64,000 bases of DNA from DAOSXA01 sp964526835. Its GTDB lineage: Bacteria; Zixibacteria; MSB-5A5; GN15; FEB-12. A model generated the notes under the pieces. It had not been told where the DNA came from. It was given only the letters and a program-made list of their open reading frames with translations, and searched no databases. The number at the start of each line of letters is the position of its first letter. Within the stretch, counting starts at the first letter, position 1. This document shows, in pieces, positions 45,480 to 54,057 of the stretch. Position numbers and translations under genes: made by a program. Location: positions 13,554 through 77,553 of the forward strand of contig CAZGMK010000014.1 in the NCBI GenBank assembly GCA_964526835.1, in the 5' to 3' direction.

Positions 45480-45953
45480 TCAGGAGCGACTGTTCGAGTT
45501 GTCATCCTCGGGCTGGTCCTCCGCTGGGGGATTGATCACGTCTTCTGGTATTTGCACCCTCGGACGACCTATTCCTATCCAGCGTTGCACCCAGCTCCAT
45601 TGCTTCTTCTGTTCCTTGAGGTATCTCTTCACCCGCTTTTCTCGCGCCATCGCCTCGTCATCGTAGGCTTCTATCTTCAGAAGCAGGATTTCAATAGTCT
45701 GGCGCCTTTCCAGGGCCGTCCGCAGCGTGTCGTAGTCTCGGAAATTGAACACAGTCTGGACAATCGGTTCGAAGAAGACCATGGCCTGTGAGCCGATGAA
45801 GTTGAGCGGCTTGACCGACTCCAGAAACATGATAGCCGGCACTGCCATACGCCATTCGACCACTTTCTTGGCCAGTTTCTCGAGGACCCGATCTTCCTCC
45901 TCTGGCAGAGGCTTTTCGGATGGGTCGGGGGTGTTAGTTCCAAATAGTCCCAT
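45480..45953 (-). CDS. Conserved hypothetical protein (AVPAIMFLESVKPLNFIGSQ)
   Basis: 157 residues with no signal peptide. The central stretch (residues 30-66, including FIGSQAMVFFEP) is hydrophobic and looks conserved. It is amphipathic enough to bind a membrane or form a helical bundle. An Arg/Lys/Trp-rich helix follows, and the tail is acidic (Asp/Glu/Ser). I do not recognise a family with a known function. It lies convergent to cheV and heads away from the membrane-protein genes downstream. Confidence 0.6.
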   Translation of the reverse strand: MGLFGTNTPDPSEKPLPEEEDRVLEKLAKKVVEWRMAVPAIMFLESVKPLNFIGSQAMVFFEPIVQTVFNFRDYDTLRTALERRQTIEILLLKIEAYDDEAMAREKRVKRYLKEQKKQWSWVQRWIGIGRPRVQIPEDVINPPAEDQPEDDNSNSRS

Positions 45954-46044
45954 AGTCGGTCATTTCCGGCCGCGTTAAGCCGATCAGCATGTTCCTGATT
46001 GCCGGCATAACACCGGACGCACATACAGGTTGGTCGGCAAGCCC

Positions 46045-46575
46045 CTAGTCATCGTGATCGCCGTCATCGTACTCGCCCGCGATGTCACTATCCTGGCCAC
46101 CCTCCGGGACCTTGCCGACATGATCCCTGATATAGGTGATGATATCATCGCGGTTGTGTCCCTCGGTCATGATATACAGGCCGCGGAAGTTTTCCAGCCT
46201 CGAGGGTTCCGAGAAGGGTGAGAGAAGAACGCCGTTCTTGTCCGGGTAGAAGCTGCGGTACTGCGACCATTGTTTCCTCAGCGACTGGGTGGTGGTTCCG
46301 ATAGTGACTCCCTCCGGGTCGAGGCTGTATCGGGTCGGAAAGTAGAACTTGGCCAGCGATAGCAGCATTACCACCAGGGCCAGCACCCCATAGATGCGCG
46401 ACCCGGTCGTGTAGAACACTGCAACGGTGACGACGATGATAAAAACGGTCACCAACGCCGACACCATAGGCTTTCGACGCACCGGATGAACAGTCCAGTC
46501 CAGGTCCGGTTCCGGCGGGCTCTGCCTGGTGTTGTCCGGCGACTGAGGACGGCCGTCTTTGCTTTCCGCATTCAT
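46045..46575 (-). CDS. Two-helix membrane protein with PH-like tail
   Basis: 176 residues. Two adjacent membrane helices (about 37-55 and 60-78) precede a soluble region resembling bacterial PH-like/YcxB domains (SLDPEGVTIGTTTQSLRKQW, then FSEPSRLENFRGLYIMTEGH). The tail is very acidic. It starts 9 bases after the 73-residue gene ends, so the two form an operon. A membrane-sensing role is inferred only from the domain type. Confidence 0.6.
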   Translation of the reverse strand: MNAESKDGRPQSPDNTRQSPPEPDLDWTVHPVRRKPMVSALVTVFIIVVTVAVFYTTGSRIYGVLALVVMLLSLAKFYFPTRYSLDPEGVTIGTTTQSLRKQWSQYRSFYPDKNGVLLSPFSEPSRLENFRGLYIMTEGHNRDDIITYIRDHVGKVPEGGQDSDIAGEYDDGDHDD

Positions 46576-46584
46576 ACCAGGCGA

Positions 46585-46806
46585 CTACTTATTCTCTTCC
46601 GGCATGTCTTCGGCGCCGCGATAGCGCTCCTTTTTGACCTTTTCCATCAGGTCGATTAGTTCCTTCGGCTCAATCAGGTTCTTCTCGATGAGCAGGCGAA
46701 CCAATGCCTCCTGCGCCAGGTTGTTCGACAAGGCCAGTTCTTCGAAGCTGACTTCCTTGACCTCGCCGTCGATGATCATCTTGATGGCTACGCGCTTATC
46801 ATTCAT
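46585..46806 (-). CDS. Small hypothetical protein
   Basis: 73 residues from ATG 46806, chosen because GGGAG lies 6 bases upstream; the frame opens 38 codons earlier inside the intergenic gap. The sequence is charged and helical (FEELALSNNLAQEALVRLLI), with no cysteine or membrane segment. It precedes the PH-like membrane gene by 9 bases. The function is unknown. Confidence 0.65.
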   Translation of the reverse strand: MNDKRVAIKMIIDGEVKEVSFEELALSNNLAQEALVRLLIEKNLIEPKELIDLMEKVKKERYRGAEDMPEENK

Positions 46807-46888
46807 GCTTGACTCCCGAGGCCGGGGTTGCGATTGACGTTCGATAGCAAATATAGGCAAAAGCGTAAGGGGATGCAAAGAGACCGGG

Positions 46889-48715
46889 CTACTCATCATC
46901 ATCGGTGACAGAGTCGTCATCGTCGGTGGTTTCGATATCCGGAACGACCTCGGGAGACGGGGCGCCGGAAATCAGATCAGCCCGGCCGTTCCAAACACGG
47001 TACACAGGCATCTCGATGTTCTCGCGATGGGAGCCGAAGGTGACTCGCCCGGACGCGCCCTGGTAATCCTTCACTTCTCCGAGCTGCGATGTGATGCCTC
47101 CCCGTGTGGACGACTCAGCGGCCGCATAGAGCGCCAGGCTGACCGCATCATAGCCCAGGGCCGCCAGACGGGGCGGTTGGCCCGCATATCGCGCGTCGTA
47201 GGCGGCGGCGAAACGGAAATACTCCTCCGAGGTTCCGACTCCAAGAAAGGGCGATGGGAACACGGCTCCCTTGGTAACATCGTCGCCGAGCTTGTAAAGC
47301 ACTTCGTCGCCCCAGCCGTCGGATCCCAGGTAAATCCCGTTGACATTGTAGAATCGGATCTGCGGCAGCAACAGCCTCAGTTGACGTGCTTCACCGGGCA
47401 GGTAGATGACATCGAAATCGACCGGAACGCCGTCGGGATCGAGGGTGTCACCGCCGGGAGTGATGTAGAACACCGAGTCAACATCGAAGTCCAGCGCCGA
47501 TGCTTTGAGGTCGCGCAGTTGCCTGCCGAAGTCGTTGTCGCGAGGTCGATAGTATTCCACGGCTTCTATGCTTCCACCGAGTTTCTGGAAGCGGTCGGCG
47601 AAAGCCCGGGCCATGAGCAGATGGTCGGGGCTGGTCGACGTAATGATGACGGCATCCCGGGCCGCCAGGCTGTCAACCGCGTACTCGGCCATTCGTACTC
47701 CCTGAAGACCTATGTTGGGGGAAAGCTGGAAGGCGGTCGAGGCCAGCTCGGTCAGGCCGGCCTGAGTGGCCGCAGGAATAATCAGGGGAAGGTCGCCACA
47801 GGCCAGTACCCCGGTGCAGACCGCCGCCGCCTCGCTGGTCAAGGGCCCGACCGCCACGGTGACCTGTCCGGCGGCAGCGAGGCTCCTGATCACTCTGGCG
47901 GCATCGACCGGCTCCGCCCGGCTGTCGTGACGGCTCAGTCGAACCTTGCCCACATCGTCTCCGTTCAGCTCGACGGCGACGACAGCTCCGTTGTATATCT
48001 CGTCAGCCCAGGCTTGCAGTTCTCCGCTGAACGGCAGAACCATCGCGATCTCGAAGACCCCGGCCACAGGCCGTCGGGGAAGATCGGTCAGATCGCTCTC
48101 TCGCAGACGTTCGCCGCAGGGTGTCAGCATGGCGTTGCCCAGGTCGATGTCCCCCACCGCCGCCCTGGCCTCGGCGGCCGCCCGAAGCAGAGGGCATCGC
48201 TTGCCGGGCGGCAAGGCCACCATCTCGTCCACCGGCAAGGTCAGGGCGGGAGCGTTGATGACAGCCAGGCGAATCGATGATCGCACCAACCGGTCCAGTC
48301 GGCTGTCGCGTGAGTGCCGATAGGCCTCAATCCAGTCCAGGACAGCCTGCTGCAAATCGTTCTGTCGATAGGCGATGTTGCCGAGGAAGAAACGCGCGTA
48401 GGGCGATTCAGGAGAGTCCTCGAAGCGCTCCAGATAATACTCCAGCCCCGCCCGGGCGGCGGCCAGCTCGCCCAGATGATAACTGGCCCTTGCTCTCTGG
48501 AATACGAACAGGTCGAGGTTGGGCGACTGCGGCCAGCGCCCGGCCAGTTCCTCGAAAGTCTTGGCGGCGCCTAGCCAGTCCCCCTGGCGCATGAGTCTCT
48601 GCCCGCGAGCGTAGAGCGACCTGGTTTCATCATCGTCGTCAATCTGCGCCATCGCCGATGCGGCGAGCAATACAACAGCAAGGACCAGGAACGTCGATAT
48701 CGCCGGACTGCGCAT
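46889..48715 (-). CDS. LpoA-like periplasmic binding protein with TPRs
   Basis: 608 residues. A signal peptide (1-23) is followed by TPR helices (residues 30-150). Residues 215-575 are a type I periplasmic-binding-protein fold (VFEIAMVLPFSGELQAWADE, then VAVGPLTSEAAAV and DAVIITSTSPDHLLMARAFA). TPR plus a LivJ-like domain is the architecture of LpoA, the outer-membrane activator of penicillin-binding protein PBP1A, but no lipobox is seen here. It overlaps the upstream nuclease gene stop by one base (TGATG). The C-terminus is a run of Asp/Glu. Confidence 0.75.
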   Translation of the reverse strand: MRSPAISTFLVLAVVLLAASAMAQIDDDDETRSLYARGQRLMRQGDWLGAAKTFEELAGRWPQSPNLDLFVFQRARASYHLGELAAARAGLEYYLERFEDSPESPYARFFLGNIAYRQNDLQQAVLDWIEAYRHSRDSRLDRLVRSSIRLAVINAPALTLPVDEMVALPPGKRCPLLRAAAEARAAVGDIDLGNAMLTPCGERLRESDLTDLPRRPVAGVFEIAMVLPFSGELQAWADEIYNGAVVAVELNGDDVGKVRLSRHDSRAEPVDAARVIRSLAAAGQVTVAVGPLTSEAAAVCTGVLACGDLPLIIPAATQAGLTELASTAFQLSPNIGLQGVRMAEYAVDSLAARDAVIITSTSPDHLLMARAFADRFQKLGGSIEAVEYYRPRDNDFGRQLRDLKASALDFDVDSVFYITPGGDTLDPDGVPVDFDVIYLPGEARQLRLLLPQIRFYNVNGIYLGSDGWGDEVLYKLGDDVTKGAVFPSPFLGVGTSEEYFRFAAAYDARYAGQPPRLAALGYDAVSLALYAAAESSTRGGITSQLGEVKDYQGASGRVTFGSHRENIEMPVYRVWNGRADLISGAPSPEVVPDIETTDDDDSVTDDDE

Positions 48716-49227
48716 CAGAGTGAGTATTTGCCGAAGTCTTCGGGGTTGATTCTCTTCAGCCGTTCTCGCAGAGTCTCCGGATCGGTCGGCATGGGCGGCG
48801 GCTCCTGCTCAGAGTCGGTCGACTCTTCATCCTGTCCGATCCTCAGCAGATCGTCGTTGATGAATATCCTCGCCCCGGTCTTCAGAGCCAGAGCGATCGA
48901 ATCCGACGGCCGCGCATCGATCTGGTACTCATCGCCATCCGCGTTCAAGTGAACGACGGCGTAGAAAGTCTGCTCGCGCAACTCGGTCACTTCGACGCGA
49001 TCAACCTCGGCTCCGAGGGTCTCGATGACGGACCTGAAAAGATCGTAGGTCAGCGGACGTTTGGCCTTTACCCCGGACAACTGCATGGCGATGGCCCAGG
49101 CCTCGGAATGACCGATCCAGATCGGCAATACCCTGTTTTCGTCGTCCTTTGGCGCCAGGATGACCACCGGAGAATGGGTGCTCATGTCCATGGCCAGACC
49201 GTCGACCCTTGCTTCAACTAATGCCAT
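48715..49227 (-). CDS. Bifunctional nuclease (BFN/DUF151) family protein
   Basis: 170 residues. The BFN/DUF151 core spans residues 3-125, including SPVVILAPKDDENRVLPIWI, GHSEAWAIAMQL and RPSDSIALALKTGARIFIND. Members are reported to have DNase/RNase activity, though physiological roles are poorly known. A Glu/Pro-rich tail follows (QEPPPMPTDPETLRERLKRI). It starts 2 bases after rplI, so it belongs to the ribosomal-protein operon. Confidence 0.9.
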   Translation of the reverse strand: MALVEARVDGLAMDMSTHSPVVILAPKDDENRVLPIWIGHSEAWAIAMQLSGVKAKRPLTYDLFRSVIETLGAEVDRVEVTELREQTFYAVVHLNADGDEYQIDARPSDSIALALKTGARIFINDDLLRIGQDEESTDSEQEPPPMPTDPETLRERLKRINPEDFGKYSL

Positions 49228-49229
49228 AA

Positions 49230-49679
49230 TCAGGATGTCTTCTTGACGACAAACAGTTGCAGATTGGCCGTCAACTCCTTGTCGACCTTAATCGGTACCG
49301 TGTAGACTCCCAGAACCTTGATCGGGCTCTCCAGTTGGACGGCGTTCTTGCCGATAGTAACGCCTTCATCGGCCAGCATCCTGACTATGTCGTGAACGCC
49401 CACCGAACCGAAGACCTGCTCCTCGTCGCCGACCAGAACCTCAAACGTAAGGGAGAGCTTCTCGATCTTCTCTTTGATTACCTCGGCCTCACGGCGTTTC
49501 TTGCGATCGCGCAGCTCCTTTTGCAGCTTGATCTCATCGATCGCCTTCAGATTACCCCGGCTGGCTTCGACCGCCATCTTGCGCGGAATCAAGTAGTTAC
49601 GTCCGTAACCACCTTTTACTTCCACTACTTCACCGGCCCGTCCAATGTCCGGGATATCCTCTCTCAATATCACCTTCAT
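49230..49679 (-). CDS. rplI: 50S ribosomal protein bL9
   Basis: 149 residues from ATG 49679; an in-frame ATG 10 codons upstream is not used by bL9 proteins. The N-terminal rRNA-binding domain has GxGGYGRNYLIPRKMAV-type residues. The long connecting helix is Lys/Glu-rich (KKRREAEVIKEKIEKL) and the C-terminal domain contains GDEEQVFGSVGVHDIV. The length is normal. It follows DUF2232 and precedes the nuclease gene. Confidence 0.97.
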   Translation of the reverse strand: MKVILREDIPDIGRAGEVVEVKGGYGRNYLIPRKMAVEASRGNLKAIDEIKLQKELRDRKKRREAEVIKEKIEKLSLTFEVLVGDEEQVFGSVGVHDIVRMLADEGVTIGKNAVQLESPIKVLGVYTVPIKVDKELTANLQLFVVKKTS

Positions 49680-49721
49680 GTTAGGCCCTTTCCATATTGT
49701 TAGCAACAACTATATCTCATC

Positions 49722-50741
49722 TTATACCTGCGCCGCCGAGGAGCGGTCGCGCGCCCGCCAGTCGGCGAAGCTGTCCACAAACCCGAGCAGGGCGGCTACG
49801 AAAAAGCCGATCATCTGGGTCAGAAACAGCAAAACGTAGAACAGCACCTTGAGCCAGGTCGAAAGATCGAACCGTTTCATGTAGTATTCGATCAAGGCCA
49901 GCCCGGCGATGCAATAGGCCACCGCCAGAGCGGCGATGACATTGTCGGCTGTCTGTTGCAGTACTTCACCGCCGATCAACCTCAGCCCGATCAGCACGAG
50001 CAACACGGGCGTGAGTGCAAACGGCAGACGCCATTCGGAGAAGTTCGGCCGCCATCGTTCGGCGCCGGGCCGACTGCTGATCACCCAAGCGAACAACAGC
50101 ATGGCCAAACAGAACTGCACCAGCGCACTCATAACCGTCGCGACCGGCGTCAGTCGAACAACGAGATCGAAGACCCGTTCGGTTCGCAACAGGCTGTCGG
50201 TGGCGGCCTGCTCGGAATAGCCGAAAGTGGCCAGGAGCGGTCTTAGTTGTTCCAGCGCTGCCTGAGAAGCACTCTCGGCGGCGGCGATAAGATCCGGCCA
50301 CAAAGGACCCCACTTGGCTACGGCGAAGGCAGCGGTAGCAAGCAACGCGATGAAGAACACCCGGGCCGGGCGAAGACCGCTCGCCGCCAGGCGACCGGCT
50401 ACAACGCCGCCGACGAAGACCATGGCCTGATCGGCCAGGACAAGCCCAAGATGCCGGGTTCCCGTGAGCAGGAATGCCAAAACCACGGCCGAACCAATGC
50501 CGGCCCACAGGAGCCAGGTGCGACCGTCGAAGGCCAAACGGGCTGCTGCGTACATAACCGCCACGACTATGAAGTATGCAACCGTACTGAGGGCGACCGC
50601 GAATAAACCGAGCCCGACCTCCTGCGAACCGAAGGTCAGCAGCGAGGCCAGCGGCATGAGAGCCGCCAGCATCCAGTGTCGCAGACTAGACTCATCCGAT
50701 GACGCCACCGCGTACAGCCGATCATCAACGATATGATTCAC
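49722..50741 (-). CDS. DUF2232 (YybS-like) membrane protein
   Basis: About 339 residues with eight or more hydrophobic helices. It fits the DUF2232/YybS family, often found between rpsR and rplI. The frame has no ATG near the expected start. GTG 50741 (VNHIVDDRLY) is my choice; it overlaps the end of rpsR by 17 bases, so translation is probably coupled. A later ATG exists in the first helix. Function unknown; a role in membrane transport has been proposed for the family only. Confidence 0.75.
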   Translation of the reverse strand: MNHIVDDRLYAVASSDESSLRHWMLAALMPLASLLTFGSQEVGLGLFAVALSTVAYFIVVAVMYAAARLAFDGRTWLLWAGIGSAVVLAFLLTGTRHLGLVLADQAMVFVGGVVAGRLAASGLRPARVFFIALLATAAFAVAKWGPLWPDLIAAAESASQAALEQLRPLLATFGYSEQAATDSLLRTERVFDLVVRLTPVATVMSALVQFCLAMLLFAWVISSRPGAERWRPNFSEWRLPFALTPVLLVLIGLRLIGGEVLQQTADNVIAALAVAYCIAGLALIEYYMKRFDLSTWLKVLFYVLLFLTQMIGFFVAALLGFVDSFADWRARDRSSAAQV

Positions 50742-50952
50742 TTTCGAATGCCATGATCGCCAGCACCCGGGCGCGCTTAATCGCACGGGTCAGGGCGCGT
50801 TGGTGACGGGCGCAGTTGCCGCTGATCCGGCGCGGGATGATCTTGCCGCGCTCATTCGTGAAACGTCGCAAAATGCGCTCGTCCTTGTAATCGATATACT
50901 CGATCTTATTGTCGCAGAAGCGACAGATCTTCCGTCGTCTGAACATTGCCAT
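50725..50952 (-). CDS. rpsR: 30S ribosomal protein bS18
   Basis: 75 residues with the family signature KICRFCDNKIEYIDYKDERI, then LRRFTNERGKIIPRRISGNC and HQRALTRAIKRARVLAIM. It binds next to bS6 on the 30S platform. The two cysteines CRFC are the zinc-binding-like pair seen in some bS18 proteins, with a third in SGNC. The normal rpsF-rpsR order is kept but ssb, often between them, is missing. Confidence 0.97.
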   Translation of the reverse strand: MAMFRRRKICRFCDNKIEYIDYKDERILRRFTNERGKIIPRRISGNCARHQRALTRAIKRARVLAIMAFESESYR

Positions 50953-51024
50953 AACATCAACCTCCTGTCATCATCGGGCGCCGGGTCGAAGCGGAACGAA
51001 CTCGCTCGCAGCCGGACACAATGA

Positions 51025-51846
51025 TTACAGTTGCTCCTCTTCGTCGTAGTTGGTCTCGGGCGGCTTCTCAGTCGATTCGCCATCGGCGCCGAGCTTCCTG
51101 GTCTCATCTTCGTTCGCCGACTCGGGTTCTGCGGCAGGTTGAGCTTCGGTCGGCGGCTCCTCGGCCGGTTCACCCCCGGCGCTCGGCTTCGGGGCGTCTG
51201 CGCCCTCAGCGGACTCCGACTTCTCGGCGACCCGGGGCTCTTCGGTCTCCTGCCGGACTCGCTCTTCGACATTCTCGGTTCCCGTCTCGACAGCTCCCGG
51301 AGCGTGTTCTGCTTCGGTCTCGGAAGGCTGAAGGGCTTCTTCGGCCTCCTTGTCCAGTTCGCCTTTGGCCGCCGGTTCTGCAGTGATCTCGCCTTCGCGC
51401 TTCGGTTCTTCCGGCGACTCTTCAGGCTGCTCACTCGTCTCGGTTTCGACAGCTTCCTCGCGACGGGGTTGCGGCGCTTTCTCCTCGGCCTCGGTTGTTA
51501 CCTGCGGCTGAACTGCTGCCGCATCGGACTCGCGCGCCTCGGCGATCATCCTTTCGAGATCGCCCTCGAAGAGCACCGTGAGGTTGCGCAGGTAGGCTTC
51601 GCCGAGCCTGAAGTGCCGCTCCAGCGGAGACAGCGCCTCGGCCGGCGCCTCGAAAATAAGGTTGGTGTAATAGGCCTGGGTCAGTCCGTCGATTTCATAG
51701 GCCAATCGACGCGTGCCCATGCGGTTGTCCAGGACGATCTTGCCGCCCTGACTCGAGATGACATCCTTGACCGACTGGACATGATTGTCGATCGTGGCGT
51801 CATCGGTTTGGGGATTGATCAGGAATGTTGTTTCGTACAGGCGCAT
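51025..51846 (-). CDS. rpsF: bS6 ribosomal protein with long acidic extension
   Basis: 273 residues. The first 95 are a normal bS6 (MRLYETTFLINPQ, KDVISSQGGKIVLDNRMGTR, LAYEIDGLTQAYYTNLIFEA). The remaining 170 or more residues are disordered and rich in Glu, Ala, Pro and Thr (for example EEPPTEAQPAAEPESANEDE). The usual length is 95-140. E. coli bS6 receives added glutamates after translation by RimK; here an acidic tail is genetically encoded. The gene lies 72 bases before rpsR. Confidence 0.93.
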   Translation of the reverse strand: MRLYETTFLINPQTDDATIDNHVQSVKDVISSQGGKIVLDNRMGTRRLAYEIDGLTQAYYTNLIFEAPAEALSPLERHFRLGEAYLRNLTVLFEGDLERMIAEARESDAAAVQPQVTTEAEEKAPQPRREEAVETETSEQPEESPEEPKREGEITAEPAAKGELDKEAEEALQPSETEAEHAPGAVETGTENVEERVRQETEEPRVAEKSESAEGADAPKPSAGGEPAEEPPTEAQPAAEPESANEDETRKLGADGESTEKPPETNYDEEEQL

Positions 51847-51912
51847 TCAATATCCTCCCTACGGGCGTTGGTTAGGGGGTTAAACGGCCCGGTCGCGGAT
51901 ACTGCCTGTGGG

Positions 51913-52491
51913 TTACGACCGAGCAGGGTTACTGTTATAGTTCGACATCGCCTCTTCGAGACGATGATCTATGGCAAAGATCACGGCCCTGGCGGCCCGA
52001 GCTGTCATCTCACTCTTCGGCTCGAGCTCGCTTCGGCTGAATGTACCCAGGACAAAGCCGACAACATCATCGCCTTCCGCTACCGGGCCAATGCCCAGCC
52101 GCAATCGCGGGAAAGCCTCGGTGTCCAGGGTCTCGATCACCGACGCCAGCCCTTTGTGGCCGCCGTCCGACCCGCCGGAGCGAAATCTCAGCGCGCCCAG
52201 CGGCAGGTTGAAATCGTCAACCACTACCAGCATCTCTTCAGTCGGCGCCTCGTGCGCCGCCAACAGGTCGCGCACGGCCAGCCCGGAACGGTTCATCAGC
52301 GTGCTCGGCCAAGCCAGGATCACTGTATGATCCCGATACAAGGCCGTCGCCCAGCGGTAGCGCCTGCGCTCGGGTTGCGCCTGCGCCTTAAGTTCGGCAG
52401 CCACGCGATCAAGGACCTCGAACCCGACATTGTGCCGGGTATCTTCGTAAGTGGCCCCGACATTGCCTAATCCGACAATCAGCCTGAGCAT
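51913..52491 (-). CDS. pth: Peptidyl-tRNA hydrolase
   Basis: 192 residues from ATG 52491. Motifs are IVGLGNVGATYEDTRHNVGF (catalytic His in RHN), LMNRSG, VVDDFNLPLG (Asp) and RFRSGGSDGGHKGLASV. In the last motif many Pth proteins have Asn (GGHNGL) where this one has Lys. The enzyme frees tRNA from stalled peptidyl-tRNA. It lies upstream of rpsF on the same strand after 66 bases. Confidence 0.95.
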   Translation of the reverse strand: MLRLIVGLGNVGATYEDTRHNVGFEVLDRVAAELKAQAQPERRRYRWATALYRDHTVILAWPSTLMNRSGLAVRDLLAAHEAPTEEMLVVVDDFNLPLGALRFRSGGSDGGHKGLASVIETLDTEAFPRLRLGIGPVAEGDDVVGFVLGTFSRSELEPKSEMTARAARAVIFAIDHRLEEAMSNYNSNPARS

Positions 52492-52725
52492 AGCAAGCCG
52501 CCCGGGGACAGCGGGCAAGTATAGCTGTTACCATTGTCCATGTCAATAGCCGAAAGCGGGTTTTGGCGGTGATTTCGGCCAGACAAAGGAGACCAACGCC
52601 CCGGTATTTCGAACGAGTATTCGCTTGACCGACCTACATATCACGTTGTATTGAAAGTGTACTACAATATCCATAGGTAATCAACCGTCCGCAGTTGAAT
52701 ACACTGCAGATAGGGAGAAGGGACG

Positions 52726-53499
52726 ATGAAGCGATTTTCAATTGCAGCGGCACTACTGGCCGTAGTCTGCCTTGGGGTATCTGCTCAGGGGCAGGGAGGG
52801 CACGTCGAGCTGGGCAACCTGAGTGACGTGACCTTCGAAGACGGGGGCAATGTCTACTGGAATGCGACTACGCCACTAACGTTTGAAATCCGGTTTACTG
52901 TGGGCCCCGACAATGTTCTCGCCATTGGTAACGGATTCGAGTTTGGCTCGGAGACTGGTGGCGCCTTTACACCGATCGAGGCTACCGAGGCTCTTCCTCA
53001 GAGTTCGCTGGACACAATATTTGACCTGAGCCATGGTACCGGGGCGTTCAGCGCCGACGGAAGCGGCTACGACACCGTGAAGTTCAGCGGTTCAACAATG
53101 TCCGGGAACGGTGTCGACGCCGGGTGGAGTGGCATATACGGCATCATCGAAACCGGTGCTCTGGAAGAGGGGCACGAGTATTGTCTGGACTCGTGTTACT
53201 ATCCGCCGGCGGGCACCTGGCTGTGGATGCCGACGGGCGCCCCGACCTGGGGAGGCCCCTATTGCTACGAGGCCAAGGTTTGTTGCACTCTGAGGGGTGA
53301 CATTACCTTTGATGGCGAGGGCCCCAACGTGGCAGATCTGGTGTATCTGGTAGCCTTCATGTTCACGGAAGGGCCGGCTCCTCGCTGCACGGGCAACGCC
53401 GACATTGACGGCGACGGAACGGGCCCGGATATTTCAGGCCTGGTCTACCTGATCACCTACATGTTCTCCGGCGGTCCGCCGCCGGCGCCATGTCCGTAA
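52726..53499 (+). CDS. Secreted protein with dockerin-like repeats
   Basis: 257 residues; ATG 52726 is preceded by GGGAGAAGGG. Residues 1-22 are a signal peptide. Residues 25-190 form a beta-rich domain with cysteines (CLDSCYYPP, CYEAKVCC) of unknown family. The C-terminal 65 residues contain two dockerin-like calcium loops, each with Asp/Gly-rich ligands followed by VADLVYLVAFMF or ISGLVYLITYMF and then GPAP/GGPPPAP. This repeat type is very common on surface proteins of Zixibacteria-like genomes. Binding partners are unknown. Confidence 0.8.
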   Translation: MKRFSIAAALLAVVCLGVSAQGQGGHVELGNLSDVTFEDGGNVYWNATTPLTFEIRFTVGPDNVLAIGNGFEFGSETGGAFTPIEATEALPQSSLDTIFDLSHGTGAFSADGSGYDTVKFSGSTMSGNGVDAGWSGIYGIIETGALEEGHEYCLDSCYYPPAGTWLWMPTGAPTWGGPYCYEAKVCCTLRGDITFDGEGPNVADLVYLVAFMFTEGPAPRCTGNADIDGDGTGPDISGLVYLITYMFSGGPPPAPCP

Positions 53500-53523
53500 G
53501 GGAACAACAATACGGCAACCAAA

Positions 53524-53553
53524 AGGCCCGCTGCCTTCCGTGACAGCGGGCCT
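53524..53553 (+). terminator. Intrinsic terminator after the dockerin-like gene
   Basis: A perfect 10-bp stem (AGGCCCGCTG / CAGCGGGCCT) with a 10-base loop, preceded by AAAA and followed by CTTGTAT, 25 bases after the stop. Confidence 0.65.
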
Positions 53554-53870
53554 CTTGTATGATGGTGAGCTGACGGATGCGAGTGGCCTCGCATTCGCCG
53601 CATCTTCAGGTCCAAATGAGCGGCCCCCTACACTCCCCTCGAGTGTAGAGGGCCTTGACCAAAGAGAAAAAGAACAAACCAAGCACCAGCAACAGTGCTC
53701 AGGGAGCAAAAATGACAACTTACCTATATACAACTACTGTGCCAAAGAGCCGTCCCGATCGCTGCGTGTGGCTGTATCGTGTTGAAAATCAAGCGCTTAC
53801 GGGCGCGTCGAGAGAAGCTCTCCGCGTCAAGGCTCTCGGGTAATTCGTATTTCCATACGAGCGCATGTCG
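53554..53870. other. Intergenic region with a hairpin
   Basis: About 320 bases with no recognised gene. The main structure is the stem-loop listed at 53622-53654. Confidence 0.45.
53622..53654. repeat. Stem-loop GGCCC-CTACACTC
   Basis: GGCCC.CTACACTC pairs with GAGTGTAG.GGGCC around a short loop, with one bulge per side. There is no T-tail. It may be an mRNA structure or a minor terminator. Confidence 0.4.
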
Positions 53871-53910
53871 AAAAAAAGCGGTAAGCGCCTGTCAAGCAAG
53901 CGCTTACCGC
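53871..53910 (-). terminator. Strong intrinsic terminator of regulator operon 1
   Basis: On the minus strand an 11-bp perfect stem (GCGGTAAGCGC / GCGCTTACCGC, 11-base loop) is followed directly by TTTTTTT. It lies about 150 bases past the stop of the TPR-AAA+ regulator. Confidence 0.8.
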
Positions 53911-54057
53911 AACCAAGGAGTAAGAAGAACTATCGTATATAGCTACGAAATCGCGTGCGTTCCGGATCGAGTCGGCTTGAGATCTACACTGCACACGCTA
54001 CTGTTGCGCGCCACAGACGATGCCCGGCCGATCTCTCCTGTCGCCAGTCGCAAGCAA

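Noticed and set aside
47027..48280. 417-codon plus-strand frame
   Set aside because: Antisense to the LpoA-like gene, no start signal and no recognisable protein pattern.
51031..52470. Long open frame (479 codons) on the plus strand, antisense to rpsF and pth
   Set aside because: It mirrors the low-complexity acidic bS6 tail and pth in GC-rich DNA, has no ribosome site or domain, and would destroy two clear genes.
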